A stretch of 64,000 nt of DNA from Rattus norvegicus (Eukaryota > Chordata > Mammalia > Rodentia > Muridae). Positions 54,741 to 64,000 of this stretch are shown piece after piece (within the stretch, counting starts at the first letter, position 1; every line of letters starts with the position of its first letter). The notes under the pieces were generated by a model. That model was not told the DNA's origin. It saw only the letters and a program-made list of their open reading frames with translations, and did no database searches. Location of the stretch: the NCBI RefSeq assembly GCF_036323735.1, contig NC_086026.1, positions 90,764,859-90,828,858 of the forward strand. Reading direction: 5' to 3'. The translations under genes and the position numbers were made by a program.

Positions 54741-55489
54741 GACTCTGCTGAGACCACTTCAAGTAGATAGGCATGGCTCCTAGTCATGGGATGGGACCAC
54801 ACTCCTATCTCAAAGTTTTTAGATAGAAAAGAATTGTTCCTGTCCAAAGGAAGAACAGGGATTAAAAAATGGAGTGGAGACTGAAGGAAGGGTCATCTGA
54901 GGACTGCCCTGCCTGGGGTCCATCCTATCTGCAGACACAAAATCTGACACTTGTTATTGCCAAGAGGCACTTGCTAGCAGGAACCTGGTAAGAATTCTCC
55001 TTGGGAGGTTCAGCCAGCAACTGACCAATACAGATGTGGATGCTTGGAGCCAACCATCAGACTGAGCTCAGGAACCCTGGCAGGGGATCTGGCAGAAGGA
55101 CTGGAGGAGCTGAGGGGAGTTGCAACCCCATAGGAAGAAGAACACTAGCTCGCTGGACCACCCAGTGATTCCTGGAACTAGACAACCAATCAAAGAGTGT
55201 ACAGGGAGGGATCTATGGTTCCAGATACATAGGTAGCAGAAAATGGCCTTATCTGATATCAATGGAAGGTCCTTGATCTTGTGAAGGTTTCATGCCCCAG
55301 CATAGGGAAATGTTGGAGTGGGAGGGCAGGGGAGGATGGGTGGGTGGGGAAGCACTCTCACAGAGGCAAAGGGGAGGGAGAAGAGGGAGGATGTGGGATG
55401 GGGGGGTTTGGAGGGGTAACCAGGAAGATGGATATCATTTGAAATGTAAATGAATGGAATGGTTAATTTAAAAAAAGAAAGAAAAAGAA
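54741..55489 (+). mobile_element. 5'-truncated L1 3'UTR nested in the host L1
   Basis: It begins GCTGAGACCACTTCAAGTAG (middle 3'UTR), passes CTGTCCAAAGGAAGAACAGG, CTGGGGTCCATCCTATCTGC, CCACCCAGTGATTCC and CATGCCCCAGCATAGGG. It ends ATTTGAAATGTAAATGAATGG with an A-rich tail interrupted by G (55470-55489). No clear TSD remains, and about 15 bases of host ORF2 are lost at the junction. Confidence 0.85.
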
Positions 55490-56271
55490 AAGCTTCTGTA
55501 AGGCAATGGACATTGTCATTAGGACAAAAAAGCAGCTTACAGACTGAGAAAAGATCTTTACCAATCCTACAGTCGATAGAGGGCTAATATCCAATATATA
55601 TACAAAGAACTCAAGAAATTAGACTTCAGAGAACCAAATAACCCTATTAAAATGGGGTACAGAGCTTAACAAAGAATTTTCAACTGAGGAATCTTGAATG
55701 GCTAAGAAGCACCTAAAAGACTCTTCAACATCATTAGTCATCAGAAAAATGTAAATCAAAACAACCCTGAGATTCCACTTCACACCAGTCAGAACGGCTA
55801 AGATAAAAAAAATTCAGGTGACAGCAGATGCTGGTGTGGATGTGGAAAAAGGGGAGCACTCCTCCATCGTTGGTAGGATTGCAAGCTGGTACAATCACTG
55901 TGAAAATCTGTCTGGCAGTTCCTCAGATAATTGAACATAGTACTACCTAAGGACCCAGCTATACCACTCCTGGGTATATACCCAAATAATGCTCAAACAT
56001 ATAACAAGGATAAATGCTCCAGTATTCTAATAGCAGCCTTATTTATGATACCAGAAGCTGGAAAGAACCCAGATGTCTCTCAGCAGAGGTATGGATATGG
56101 AAAAAGTGGTACATTCACACAGTGGAATACTACACAGCTATAAAAAACAATGACTTTATGAACCTTTTAGGCAAATGGATGGAACTAGAAAATATCCTGA
56201 GTGAAGTGACCCAATTACAAAAAGCACACATGGTATACACTCACTGATAAGTGAATAATAGCTCAAAAGCT
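55490..56271 (+). pseudogene. L1 ORF2 C-terminal fragment, right part of host L1
   Basis: Starts AGCTTCTGTAAGGCAATGG and continues to a TAG after GTGAATAA (56269-56271). Two open pieces in different frames (55931-56143 and 56014-56247) carry MNIVLPKDPAIPLLGIYPNN and FMNLLGKWMELENILSEVTQ, showing a frameshift within the C-terminus. An A insertion at about 55805-55811 is another break. Confidence 0.9.
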
Positions 56272-57320
56272 TAGAATAACCAAGATCTATTTCACAGACC
56301 ATATGAAGTTCAAGAAGAAGGAAGACCAAAGTGTGGATGTTCCAGTCCTACTTAGAGGGGGAAATAAAATAATCACAGGAGGTAGAGGGAGAGAGAGAGG
56401 AGGGGGAGGGAAAAGGGGGGCAGGTACATGTGTGGGAAGAGTCAGGGGAGATGTACAGAGGGCCAGGAAATTGAACAGATGTATATTGCAGTAGAGAAAG
56501 GGGAACTGGGGGTAGCAACCAGAAAATCCCAGATGCCAGGAAAGCAAGAGGCTCCCATGACCCAGTAGGAATGACATTAGCTGAAATGCCTAACAGTGGG
56601 CAGATGGAACCTGAAGAGACCACCTCCAATAGATAGACAGATGGAGTCACCTGTTACCTTCAAAATTTTTTTTGTCCCAGAATTGTTTCTGTCCAAAAGA
56701 AATGCAGGGACAAAAATGGAGCAGAGACTGAAGGAAAGTCCATCCAGAGACTGCCCCACCTGGGGATATATTTCACATGCAGCCACCAAAACCAGTCACT
56801 ATTGCTGATGGCAAAAAGTGGATGCTGACAGGAACCTGATATAGTGGTCTCCTGAGAGGCTCTGCCACAGCCTGACCAATATAGATGCAGATGCCTGCAG
56901 CCAACGTTTGACTGAACATGGAGGAGTTAGGGAAAGGACTGATGGAGCTGAAGGGTTTGCAAACCTATAGGAAGAACAGCAATACCAACCAACCAGACGT
57001 CCAGAGCTCTCAAGGACTAAATCACCACCCCAAGAATACACATAGACAGACCCATGGCTCCAGTTGCATACATAGCAGAGAGTGATGGCCTTGTTGGGCA
57101 TGAGTGGGAGGAGAGGCCCTTGGTTCTGTGAAGGCTTGATGTCCAAGCATAAGGGAATTCTGTGGCAGTGAGGCAGTAGTGGGTGGGTAGGTAGGGTGCA
57201 GCCTTATAGAAACAGGGGGTACGGGGGAAGGGAAAGGGGGTTTGTAGAGGAGAAACCAGGAAGGGGGTAACATTTGAAATGTAAGTAAATAAAAAAACCA
57301 ATAACCCCACCCCAAAAAAG
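56272..57320 (+). mobile_element. L1 3'UTR and poly-A of the host L1
   Basis: The long 3'UTR is complete: GGAAGACCAAAGTGTGGATG, the polypurine region at 56385-56425 (a G-quadruplex candidate), CCCATGACCCAGTAGGAATG, CAGAATTGTTTCTGTCC, GGTCTCCTGAGAGGCTCTGC, and CAGACCCATGGCTCCAGTTGC. The tail follows AACATTTGAAATGTAAG at 57290-57320. Many frames up to 145 codons on the minus strand (56287-57459) are antisense shadows of this UTR. Confidence 0.9.
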
Positions 57321-57384
57321 GCACAAAAGCTAAGTAAACAACAGACACAGCAGCAACCATGACAGCAACAATCCAAATGCATAG

Positions 57385-57585
57385 CACTGGAAAGATGCAG
57401 AGAAATGGGAGCTTTGGACAAGAAAGATGGCTCTTGGGTTCATTTTCCAGCTTGCACATGACAATCTCTGGGATCCCTCACCCTGTTCTGGTCTCCACAG
57501 GCATTAGGACATATGTGACAAATATGTATACACATAGGTTTACACAAATACACATAAAATGAAAATAAAAAAAATTGTGAAAATC
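57385..57585 (+). repeat. B2/B3-type SINE, diverged
   Basis: GGAGCTTTGGACAAGAAAGATGGC, TTCATTTTCCAGCTTGCACATG, TCTCTGGGATCCC, CTGGTCTCCACAGGCATTAGG and an A-rich ATACACATAAAATG tail follow the B2/B3 order. Confidence 0.6.
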
Positions 57586-57589
57586 AAAA

Positions 57590-57845
57590 TATGGACTGAT
57601 TCAAGCTTGTGAAAATATAAAATAATATAGGAATTGTGAAAAACTGTATGGAGTTACTTAAAAGAAAAACAAAACCAGAAAGTAGAGTATAATCCAGCAC
57701 TTATACCACCATACCATAGATACTTATGCTCAAATTACTAAGAATTCCTCCTTATAGCCAAAATACAGAACTGAGTCAGATGACCACCAGCCAGTAGCAA
57801 GATAAGGGAAATGTATTTTATATAATGGAATATTACTTGGCAAAA

Positions 57846-57876
<31 letters not shown>

Positions 57877-58235
57877 AATCCCTGTGATTTGCAACAAAAT
57901 GGAGAGAATTCATAAACATTATTTGGAGTGAAATAAGCCACATTAAAAAGTAGTGCATGTCTCATTCACAGATGTCCACAATAAGTCAGGCTTGGAAGGT
58001 TTGGAATAGTGGAGACTAGAGATGAGGAGAGGTTAGGGAAAGGGGAAAATGCAGAGAACTTAACATGAGCACAGGCCTCTAGGGACTGTGCAGGATGCTT
58101 TAGGGGGAAGTGCATATGACTGATGCATGTGGTACACATGATTGGAAATAGATCAGTGAGACATATTACTTTGTGAAATCAATACATGTTAGAATATAAA
58201 TATAACCCAAAATTATACATGTAAAAATATAGACG
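57590..58235 (+). repeat. Ancient L1 (L1M-type) 3' end, sense
   Basis: GAAAAACTGTATGGAGTTAC, TATAATCCAGCACTTATACC, TATAATGGAATATTACTTGG, GATTTGCAACAAAATGGAG, and GTGAAATAAGCCACATT mark ORF2; GACTAGAGATGAGGAGAGG and ACCCAAAATTATACATG mark the 3'UTR. Many substitutions and no open frame. Confidence 0.75.
57843..57878. repeat. (AAAT)n microsatellite inside ancient L1
   Basis: Nine AAAT units sit between GCAAAATA and CCCTGTGATTTGC, where the ancestral L1 had an AAAAAAGAATGAAAT-type sequence. The array probably grew from that A-rich codon run. Confidence 0.9.
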
Positions 58236-59907
58236 TGATCATTCTGAAATATTTTGATAAAGCATTTTCTCAGAATGGGACACGAGACATGCTAGCTAGC
58301 CAGCCATCAAGCCCGTGTCCACAAACTCATCATTTTTGACTAGCTGTGGTCATAATATCACCAAATTTTGTGTTATAGGAAAATCACTATAAATTATTCA
58401 GATAAATACAAAAAAGAATATTTCATGAAGCGGAGGAAGACAGAGTTTATAGGATATATAAGTCATCAAGAAATGGATAGCTCCCTGTGTACAGAAGACT
58501 GTACTACTGCACTGGAAGCATTGGAAATGTTGGGAAGCTTTTGATTTTATTTTTATCTTCATTAGTCAGAGGAAGACTGTAATTAGCACTGATGTTTCTA
58601 TTAGAAGGATTTTCTGTCTTATTTAGAGTTGCTCTTTTAGTTCTATACTTTGAAAAATCTCATATATTATAGTAATTCTCTGACTATGCTTCCCATGATG
58701 CCTCGCTGTATGTAGGCTGATAACTAATACAGGAACTTTGTTATGAGTTAACATGAATTTGATGGCAATAAACTGAAAAATTCTTGGTAGATGGACAAGT
58801 GTATGACAAGACTGGGCTAAAGAACTGACAGAAGCTCAGCTTGCCTGAGGTGAAGCTTTGGTCACTCCTGCTGAGGCATCCTTCATAGCAGTGACATGTA
58901 AGACATTTGTCTGGGACCCATCACCTAGGGTTTGGTACACATGTCCAAGAAGGTTGGAGATTCATTCATTATATTTCTTTCAGATAGTGAATGATGTCTT
59001 GGTTTAGTAGTCAATGAAGTGACACCACTCCTTATTCTAAGAAGAAACAACCGCAGGGATCAAATATTACCCACGATTCAGCAAATAGCTGAGGGCTTTC
59101 TACTAAAATATGTAGCACCTTGTGTGACTGAAACTGTCTCCCTTAATAAAACAGTAGCATAAAAAAGTCATTGAGCAGAATTTTTCTTGAACCTTGCCAA
59201 ATTACCTGTCCCTGCCTTTGTTTTATTTATTTCAGTTAAATTTATAAATCAAAGCAACATATTGTTAAGAAGCTGAATTTTTGGAGATGCCAGTAGCTTA
59301 AGGATACATTTTTATGTCAGTGTCAACTCAGAAAGCAGAGACACATTATAAACAGGTGACACTGAACAACACTTGTCTTCAGCGTGGCTATCGACCCTAG
59401 GGAGAATTCACACCTATGACACATAGATCAAGTTTGGGGGTTTAAAAAATGTTGCCTATATAATTTAAGAACTATATCAGTTACAAAATATTACAATAGG
59501 AAAAATGGAGTTGTCTGGAAAAATGTGTCATATGCAACAACTGTCCCTTATCTTTTGTTGAATATTATGAGATTAGTTAAGTTTATTATTTCATTTGGCA
59601 TATGTGAAAATGTATTTTATAATATTTCATGTTTCATGAAATATTACATTAAATTTAGTTACAAAGTATATTGATTCCTACATCAAATTAAATTGAATTT
59701 GAGAAGTCTGTAACTCAATATTGACCGAAATTCAGACAGTATATAATGAATGTACAATTAATTACTTCTAATTATTTTAACAAATGGAAAACTTTCTTGA
59801 AAATGATTAGTGTATTTTCACAAAGCCAACCCCACACCAAATTCTTTCAGCATGCTTATATTTTAATAATGAAGGTTGAGAATATTTCCACAGAGTTGTT
59901 TATTAAG
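58236..59907. other. Intergenic DNA, nothing recognised
   Basis: AT-rich single-copy-looking DNA. No frame above 60 codons except one that enters the CAAAA array. Confidence 0.45.
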
Positions 59908-59934
59908 AACAAAAACAAACAAACAAAAACAAAC

Positions 59935-59965
<31 letters not shown>

Positions 59966-59967
59966 AC
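59908..59967. repeat. (CAAA/CAAAA)n A-rich tract
   Basis: Sixty bases of AAAC and AAAAC units, of the kind derived from a SINE or LINE tail. The KTKNKT-rich frame across it is meaningless. Confidence 0.9.
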
Positions 59968-60109
59968 CCAGGAGTTTATACTGGTTACATGGTAGAAAGT
60001 ACAGTACTAGCTATGTTTGTCAGACCACTGACACTAAGAAAAAGTGAAGGGATACATTATGGGAACCATGTACTTCAGCATCATTAATGCCAACATTGTT
60101 CTTAAGGAG

Positions 60110-60440
60110 TTCTGGAAATGGCATGTGCATGTCTGCATGTGTTCATATGTGTGCAAGTGTGTGTGCACACGTTTGCATGGAGGTCAGAGAACTATCCTGG
60201 GTGTTGTGGGTTGGTTCTATCTTCCATTTTTATTTTTCAAGCCATTGTCCTTTACATGCTCAGAAAATTAGTCTAAGCTGGTTGGCAAAAAAGCTCCAAG
60301 AATCCACCTGTTACTGCCTTCAAAGAACAAATTCACATGCCATCACACCCTTCCCTTTAAAATGTGGTCTAGGAGATTGGACTCTCTTTCTTGTGCTTGA
60401 GCAGAAAGCATTTTACAAATGTAGCTGTTCCTGCCAGCCC
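60110..60440 (+). repeat. Second copy of the interspersed repeat seen at 2620
   Basis: A TGTGCATG-rich lead is followed by TGCATGGAGGTCAGAGAAC, GGTTGGCAAAAAAGCTCCAAG, GAATCCACCTGTTACTGCC, ACATGCCATCACACCC, and GTGCTTGAGCAGAAAGCATTTTACAAA. Its order parallels 2620-2885, and this copy keeps more of the middle. Three overlapping frames of 75-119 codons are artefacts. The tail resembles the head complement of tRNA-derived SINEs. Confidence 0.55.
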
Positions 60441-60487
60441 CATTAACAGCTTATAAAACAAAAAAATATTATCAAGAATTCTCTCTG

Positions 60488-60713
60488 TGGGGTCTGGAGA
60501 GATGGCTTAGTCATTAAGAACCTTTGTTTCTCTTGTAGAGTACCTGAGTGAGTTTCTCGGGACCCATGTCAGGTAATTTACAACTGTCTGTAACTCCAGC
60601 TCCAGGGGATACCATGCCATGTTTCTGGCCTTCAAGTGCACCTGCATTTATTTTTCCACACAGACAAATATGCATAGGCTTAATTCAAATAAATGATTTA
60701 AAGATTCTATTTC
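60488..60713 (+). repeat. B2/B3-type SINE, sense
   Basis: GGGTCTGGAGAGATGGCTTAGTC is the tRNA-like head with a good A-box. GTAACTCCAGCTCCAGGGGATACC and CCTTCAAGTGCACCTGC form the body, and the tail ends AATAAATGATTTAAAG. It is moderately diverged. Confidence 0.85.
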
Positions 60714-62324
60714 TTACTACACCTTTGTAGCTTTTTAAAAACCAACAATTACCTTGAAACAGTAAGAAAGATCACAGTAAGAAATGAAAATGGAGACAGG
60801 AGGGACAGGGAGAGAAGCCGTGGCAGGATAATAAGGCAGGTGACGTTAAGATTCCACACTGTACCTTTACAGGTTGTTATGCTTTTAAGGGATGGATGTG
60901 TATTGGGGCTTTATATCTTTAGGTGGACAATTATATCTTATCAATTGGGTCAAAAAAAAGGAATGAAAATGGAAAGGAAGATATGAACATGGGAGGTAAA
61001 TGTGAAGGGAGGTCTGAGAGTTGGAGGGGCAAGTGGGCATGTGACGTAAATGCATCTGCACATGATCTAAGTATATTAAGTAATTACATCATATCATCAA
61101 AGAATTTTAATAAAGAAACCCAGGATCTGAGGGACTAAAGCTGCAGACAGATAACGCCATTTTTCTGCTGATCTCCACTATGGTTCCATTCTATTTCAAG
61201 CATAAAAGAGCAGCCTAATAGAAAGCAGAGGTCCCTGTGTTTCCTCTTCTTGTTTCGTTGTTTTGTTTTGTTTTTAGGCAGAAATGTGTTTTTGTTGTTG
61301 TTAGATAGGTTTTTTTATGTTTTTGTTTTTTTTTTAAATCTCCTGACATAGAAACCACCAAGGCATAAAAGATCATCTAGACTATGACTCTGGAAAAAAA
61401 CAAAAACAAACAAAAACGAATCCCAAAGAAGTAGATCCAGTGTTCTGTAGAAGTCTGCGATTTCTCCCAAGAGTATTACCCTAGATGCTTGAGCTTCATA
61501 GCCCATGAGGTAGCTAAGCAGGGAAGAGATCCTTTATAATGTCCCTCAGCTCTGCTGTGGTATGAGAACTGATTGACAATGGATCATTAAACTGGCTTCC
61601 TCCCTTGTTAACAATCTATGATACACCTATCCAATGTAACTTGTTATTGTGTATTCTGTTTTACAGGCTCAGCTCAGACAGATGGTAGCCAATGAATCTA
61701 CCTTATAGATATTAAGAAGCTAAAAGGGGGGCAGAAAAGTCCACCCTGCCTCAAAAGCTAGTGAGACTAGAACTGAAGTCCCAGGGTTCAATGGGGGACA
61801 GTTCAAATAGTTAGCTAAGCTAGGAATGAAAGGGCTAAAAATATGGGTCTCATTTTCTTTTGGCTTCAGTCCCTAATCTTGCTTTTATTTTTTAGACATT
61901 AAGCAATTGATTCCTTTAATCTGAGCAGAGCTGTTCGTCCTAATTACAGAATATGAAAATTTCAATTGGCTTTTCCCCTTAGTGAGGTTTGAGATGTTTT
62001 AAATCACATACCAGTAGGCAGCTCTACAGAAGCCTCAGAGGGTCACTGTGTTTTCAAGACAATTTCCAGAAGTGAATGATGCTTTCACCCTCTGAAATAT
62101 TCATCTCAGTAAACACCCCGTATATAAAAATTATTCTTAATTCAACTGATTTCAGTAGAACTTTGAAAATCTCAGTGCTATTTCAATGTGGAAATCAATT
62201 CAATATAGCCTTTGACTCAAATACTAATTTGTTTAATTTTTCAACAAAAATAATGTTGGTAAATTATCCCTGTCAAGTAAATGTCCTCTAAGCTTTCAAC
62301 AAGCTTTATATTTTACACATCATG
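60714..62324. other. Intergenic DNA, no gene recognised
   Basis: T-rich GTTT patches lie at 61250-61275 and 61290-61335. TTCTGTTTTACAG at 61656-61668 looks like a 3' splice site followed by 13 codons to a stop, but no partner signal supports an exon. Other frames are short. Confidence 0.45.
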
Positions 62325-62985
62325 CCATATATCCTTTTTTACCCTTCCTCCTTCTGTCCTTCCCTCTGTCCCTGTCTCTCTGTCTCTTCATCCTCCTCTC
62401 TTCCTTCCCGTTCTCTTCCCTCCCTTCTTTCATTTCCTTCCCTCCCCTTCTACCTTTCTCCCTCCTCCTTTGTTTCTGTACAACTTTTTATCGTCACTTA
62501 TTAACTCATTGATTGAATAAAAATTGTATTCATCGTCATATTTCATACATGTATACATTTGGATCACCTTCAATCTCTGTTACCACATCCTGCTCCAATC
62601 TCCACCCTTCCCCTTCCTCTACCTACAAGGCTTTATTCTGCTTCTATCTGTTATCTTGATCCTTTCCTTTATATTTTATTATTGTATGTTTGTATACATA
62701 TAGATATGTAAGTGTGACCTTATGAGTTTGTATAGTATTGCATACACATGCATGTTTTTAGGGTTGGCCATGTGGTATTTAATATCCAATTATGGGACTA
62801 ATCTTTGGGAAAGACTGATTCTCCCTTTCTCAGCAGTTAATTGCCTGTAACTCTTCATCTACTAGAAGCCGGCCTTGTGCGATTTCTCCCATCCACTTTG
62901 GCATGTCAATTAGTGTTTTCATTGTTCAGGTTTTGTTTAGTTTATTATATTTCTGAGAGTTCATGCTTACCTCAAGAGCCAGTAT
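62325..62985 (-). repeat. Old rodent L1 (Lx-type) 3'UTR, antisense
   Basis: A pyrimidine-rich block at 62340-62475 is followed by GTTACCACATCCTGCTCCAATC, CAGCAGTTAATTGCCTGTAACTCTTCATC, CTTTGGCATGTCAATTAGTG and TTGTTCAGGTTTTGTTTAG. The later landmarks match antisense Lx-type 3'UTRs (TCAGTTGCCTGTAGTTCTTC ... TTTGGCATGTCCATTG ... TTGTTCAGCTCATG). The ends are uncertain. Confidence 0.5.
62340..62475. repeat. Pyrimidine-rich low-complexity tract
   Basis: Roughly 135 bases of C/T, with CCTTCC, CTCTG and CCTCC units and few purines. It may be the polypurine tract of the old L1 3'UTR in complement. Spurious frames rich in S, P, L and F come from it. Confidence 0.85.
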
Positions 62986-63679
62986 CAGGAATAAGAAACA
63001 TCTTTTTGAGTTGTTGATCTAGGGAGTTTAAGAGAACCCAAAAGCAATACATGTTACTGCCATTACTTTTGGTTATTTCCCAGAACATTAAGTCAAGTTC
63101 ATATTAGTGAAGACAGCACCCAGTGTAGACAGACAACTCTAATGAATCAAGCTGTCTTTAACCCAGAAGCTTTCTCTAAATGGACTACTTCTCAAAGTAC
63201 TGGGAGATGTTATGCAAGATACTAAGAGAAAAAGACATCAATGTCCCTACTCATTGATGATGCCTCTGAAGCACAGTAATCACCAGCAGTGTAAGATAGA
63301 TCACAAAAAGGCAACAGTGGCATTTATACCTTGGAGGTAACCACAAACTCCTAGTGGAACCTAAGAAGCTTTCAGCAGGAAGAAACCTCTACTGCCATTT
63401 TCCTAAACTGGTGAAATTTGTACCTTCTCTCTAAATACTTATCCTTATATCAAAGATAAGTGTAGTTCTCACTCTTAAGGAAAGAATCTTAGTTTTGCAA
63501 AGGATACCATTAGAGAAAATCACAACTGGTCTAAATGCAGATAAAAAGTGAGTATGGGTACTCAGGCCCAGGTGATGTCCCTATAATTCCAAACCTATAC
63601 CCAAGGTTTTAGAAAAATCTGGGAGGAGGGGATGGAAACATTGTAAGAACAAAAAAATAAGATGTCTGCTGTGAGGTTG
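62986..63679. other. Intergenic DNA, nothing recognised
   Basis: No gene and no nameable repeat. Confidence 0.4.
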
Positions 63680-63830
63680 TTCTCTCTGTGTCTCTCTCTT
63701 TCTCTCTCTGTCTCTCTCTCTCTCTCTCCCTCCTTCCTTCCCTCCTTCCCTCCCTCCCTCCCTCCATCACTCTCTTCTTCCTTCCTTCTTTACCCCCTCT
63801 TTTGCTGACCTTCCTCTTCTTCCTTCTCTG
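63680..63830. repeat. (TCTC)n/(TTCC)n pyrimidine tract
   Basis: About 100 bases of nearly pure CT (CTCTCT, then CCTTCC, then CCCTCC units) continue as CT-rich DNA to 63830. The minus strand is a long GA tract, so the 89-codon frame there reads R, E, G and K only. It can form intramolecular triplex DNA. Confidence 0.95.
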
Positions 63831-63922
63831 TTCTGCTACATGGCCCATGCTGGCCTGGGACTGACCCTCATGTCTCAAGCTTCTTAGTACTGGGATTACA
63901 GGAGTTTGCCATAGTTAGTTCT
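63831..63922 (-). repeat. B1 SINE fragment, antisense
   Basis: CATGGCCCATGCTGGCCTGGG, TCATGTCTCAAGCTTCTTAGTACTGGGATTACAGG and GTTTGCC are the complement of B1. The pyrimidine tract next to it lies where a B1 A-tail complement would lie and probably grew from it. Confidence 0.75.
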
Positions 63923-64000
63923 TGGCCCATCATATGCTTTTAAAATGAAATTAATTTAATTTTTATTATTCATATTGTAGGAAAGATAGGAACATGCACT

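Noticed and set aside
63609..63878. 89-codon frame rich in R, E, G and K, resembling a charged protein
   Set aside because: Direct reading of the GA side of a simple CT tract.

Overview
The window is mammalian and almost certainly rat (Rattus). Two sharp ID (BC1-type, tRNA-Ala-derived) SINEs with target-site duplications (TSDs) and rat-type L1 3' ends are present, along with B1, B4 and B2/B3 SINEs, MT-type MaLR solo LTRs, an ERVK-type solo LTR, remnants that look like L2 and MIR, and many microsatellites. I found no protein-coding gene, no exon I can defend, no tRNA or rRNA gene, no CRISPR array and no bacterial-type operon. All long open frames are short, lack codon structure, or lie inside L1 DNA. 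The region reads as AT-rich intergenic or deep intronic DNA. Repeat family names come from remembered consensus patterns, not from a database search.

Layout. 1-13 kb is mostly single-copy AT-rich DNA with old SINE fragments (MIR, B1, B2/B3, ID) and a 17-C run at 11839. 13.3-16.3 kb holds an ancient L1 remnant, a probable L2 remnant and a complete MaLR solo LTR with a 5-bp TSD. 17.3-19.6 kb is a 5'-inverted (twin-primed) L1 with a 21-bp TSD, into which another MaLR LTR later inserted. 20.8-23.1 kb has two L1 3' ends head to head, and 25.6-26.9 kb has an antisense L1 3' end. 27.5-27.9 kb is L2-like. 31.2-32.5 kb is an L1 ORF2 fragment between two diverged copies of an unassigned repeat.

36-40 kb is a three-level nest: an ancient antisense L1 was split by a younger sense L1, which was itself split by an ERVK-type solo LTR with a perfect 6-bp TSD. 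39.7-40.7 kb is rich in tandem repeats. 44.7-50.7 kb contains further MaLR LTRs and SINEs, and 51.2-51.9 kb a second twin-primed L1. 54.2-57.3 kb is an L1 inserted into an L1, followed by an ancient L1 copy carrying an AAAT microsatellite. 60-64 kb holds SINEs, an old L1 3'UTR and two strong pyrimidine tracts.

The history is one of layered retrotransposition. L1 supplied the machinery for itself and, in trans, for the ID and B elements; ERVL-MaLR and ERVK elements left solo LTRs. I see no undescribed coding system. The most informative items are the insertion scars: twin-primed L1 copies, nested insertions, young ID copies and the solo ERVK LTR.
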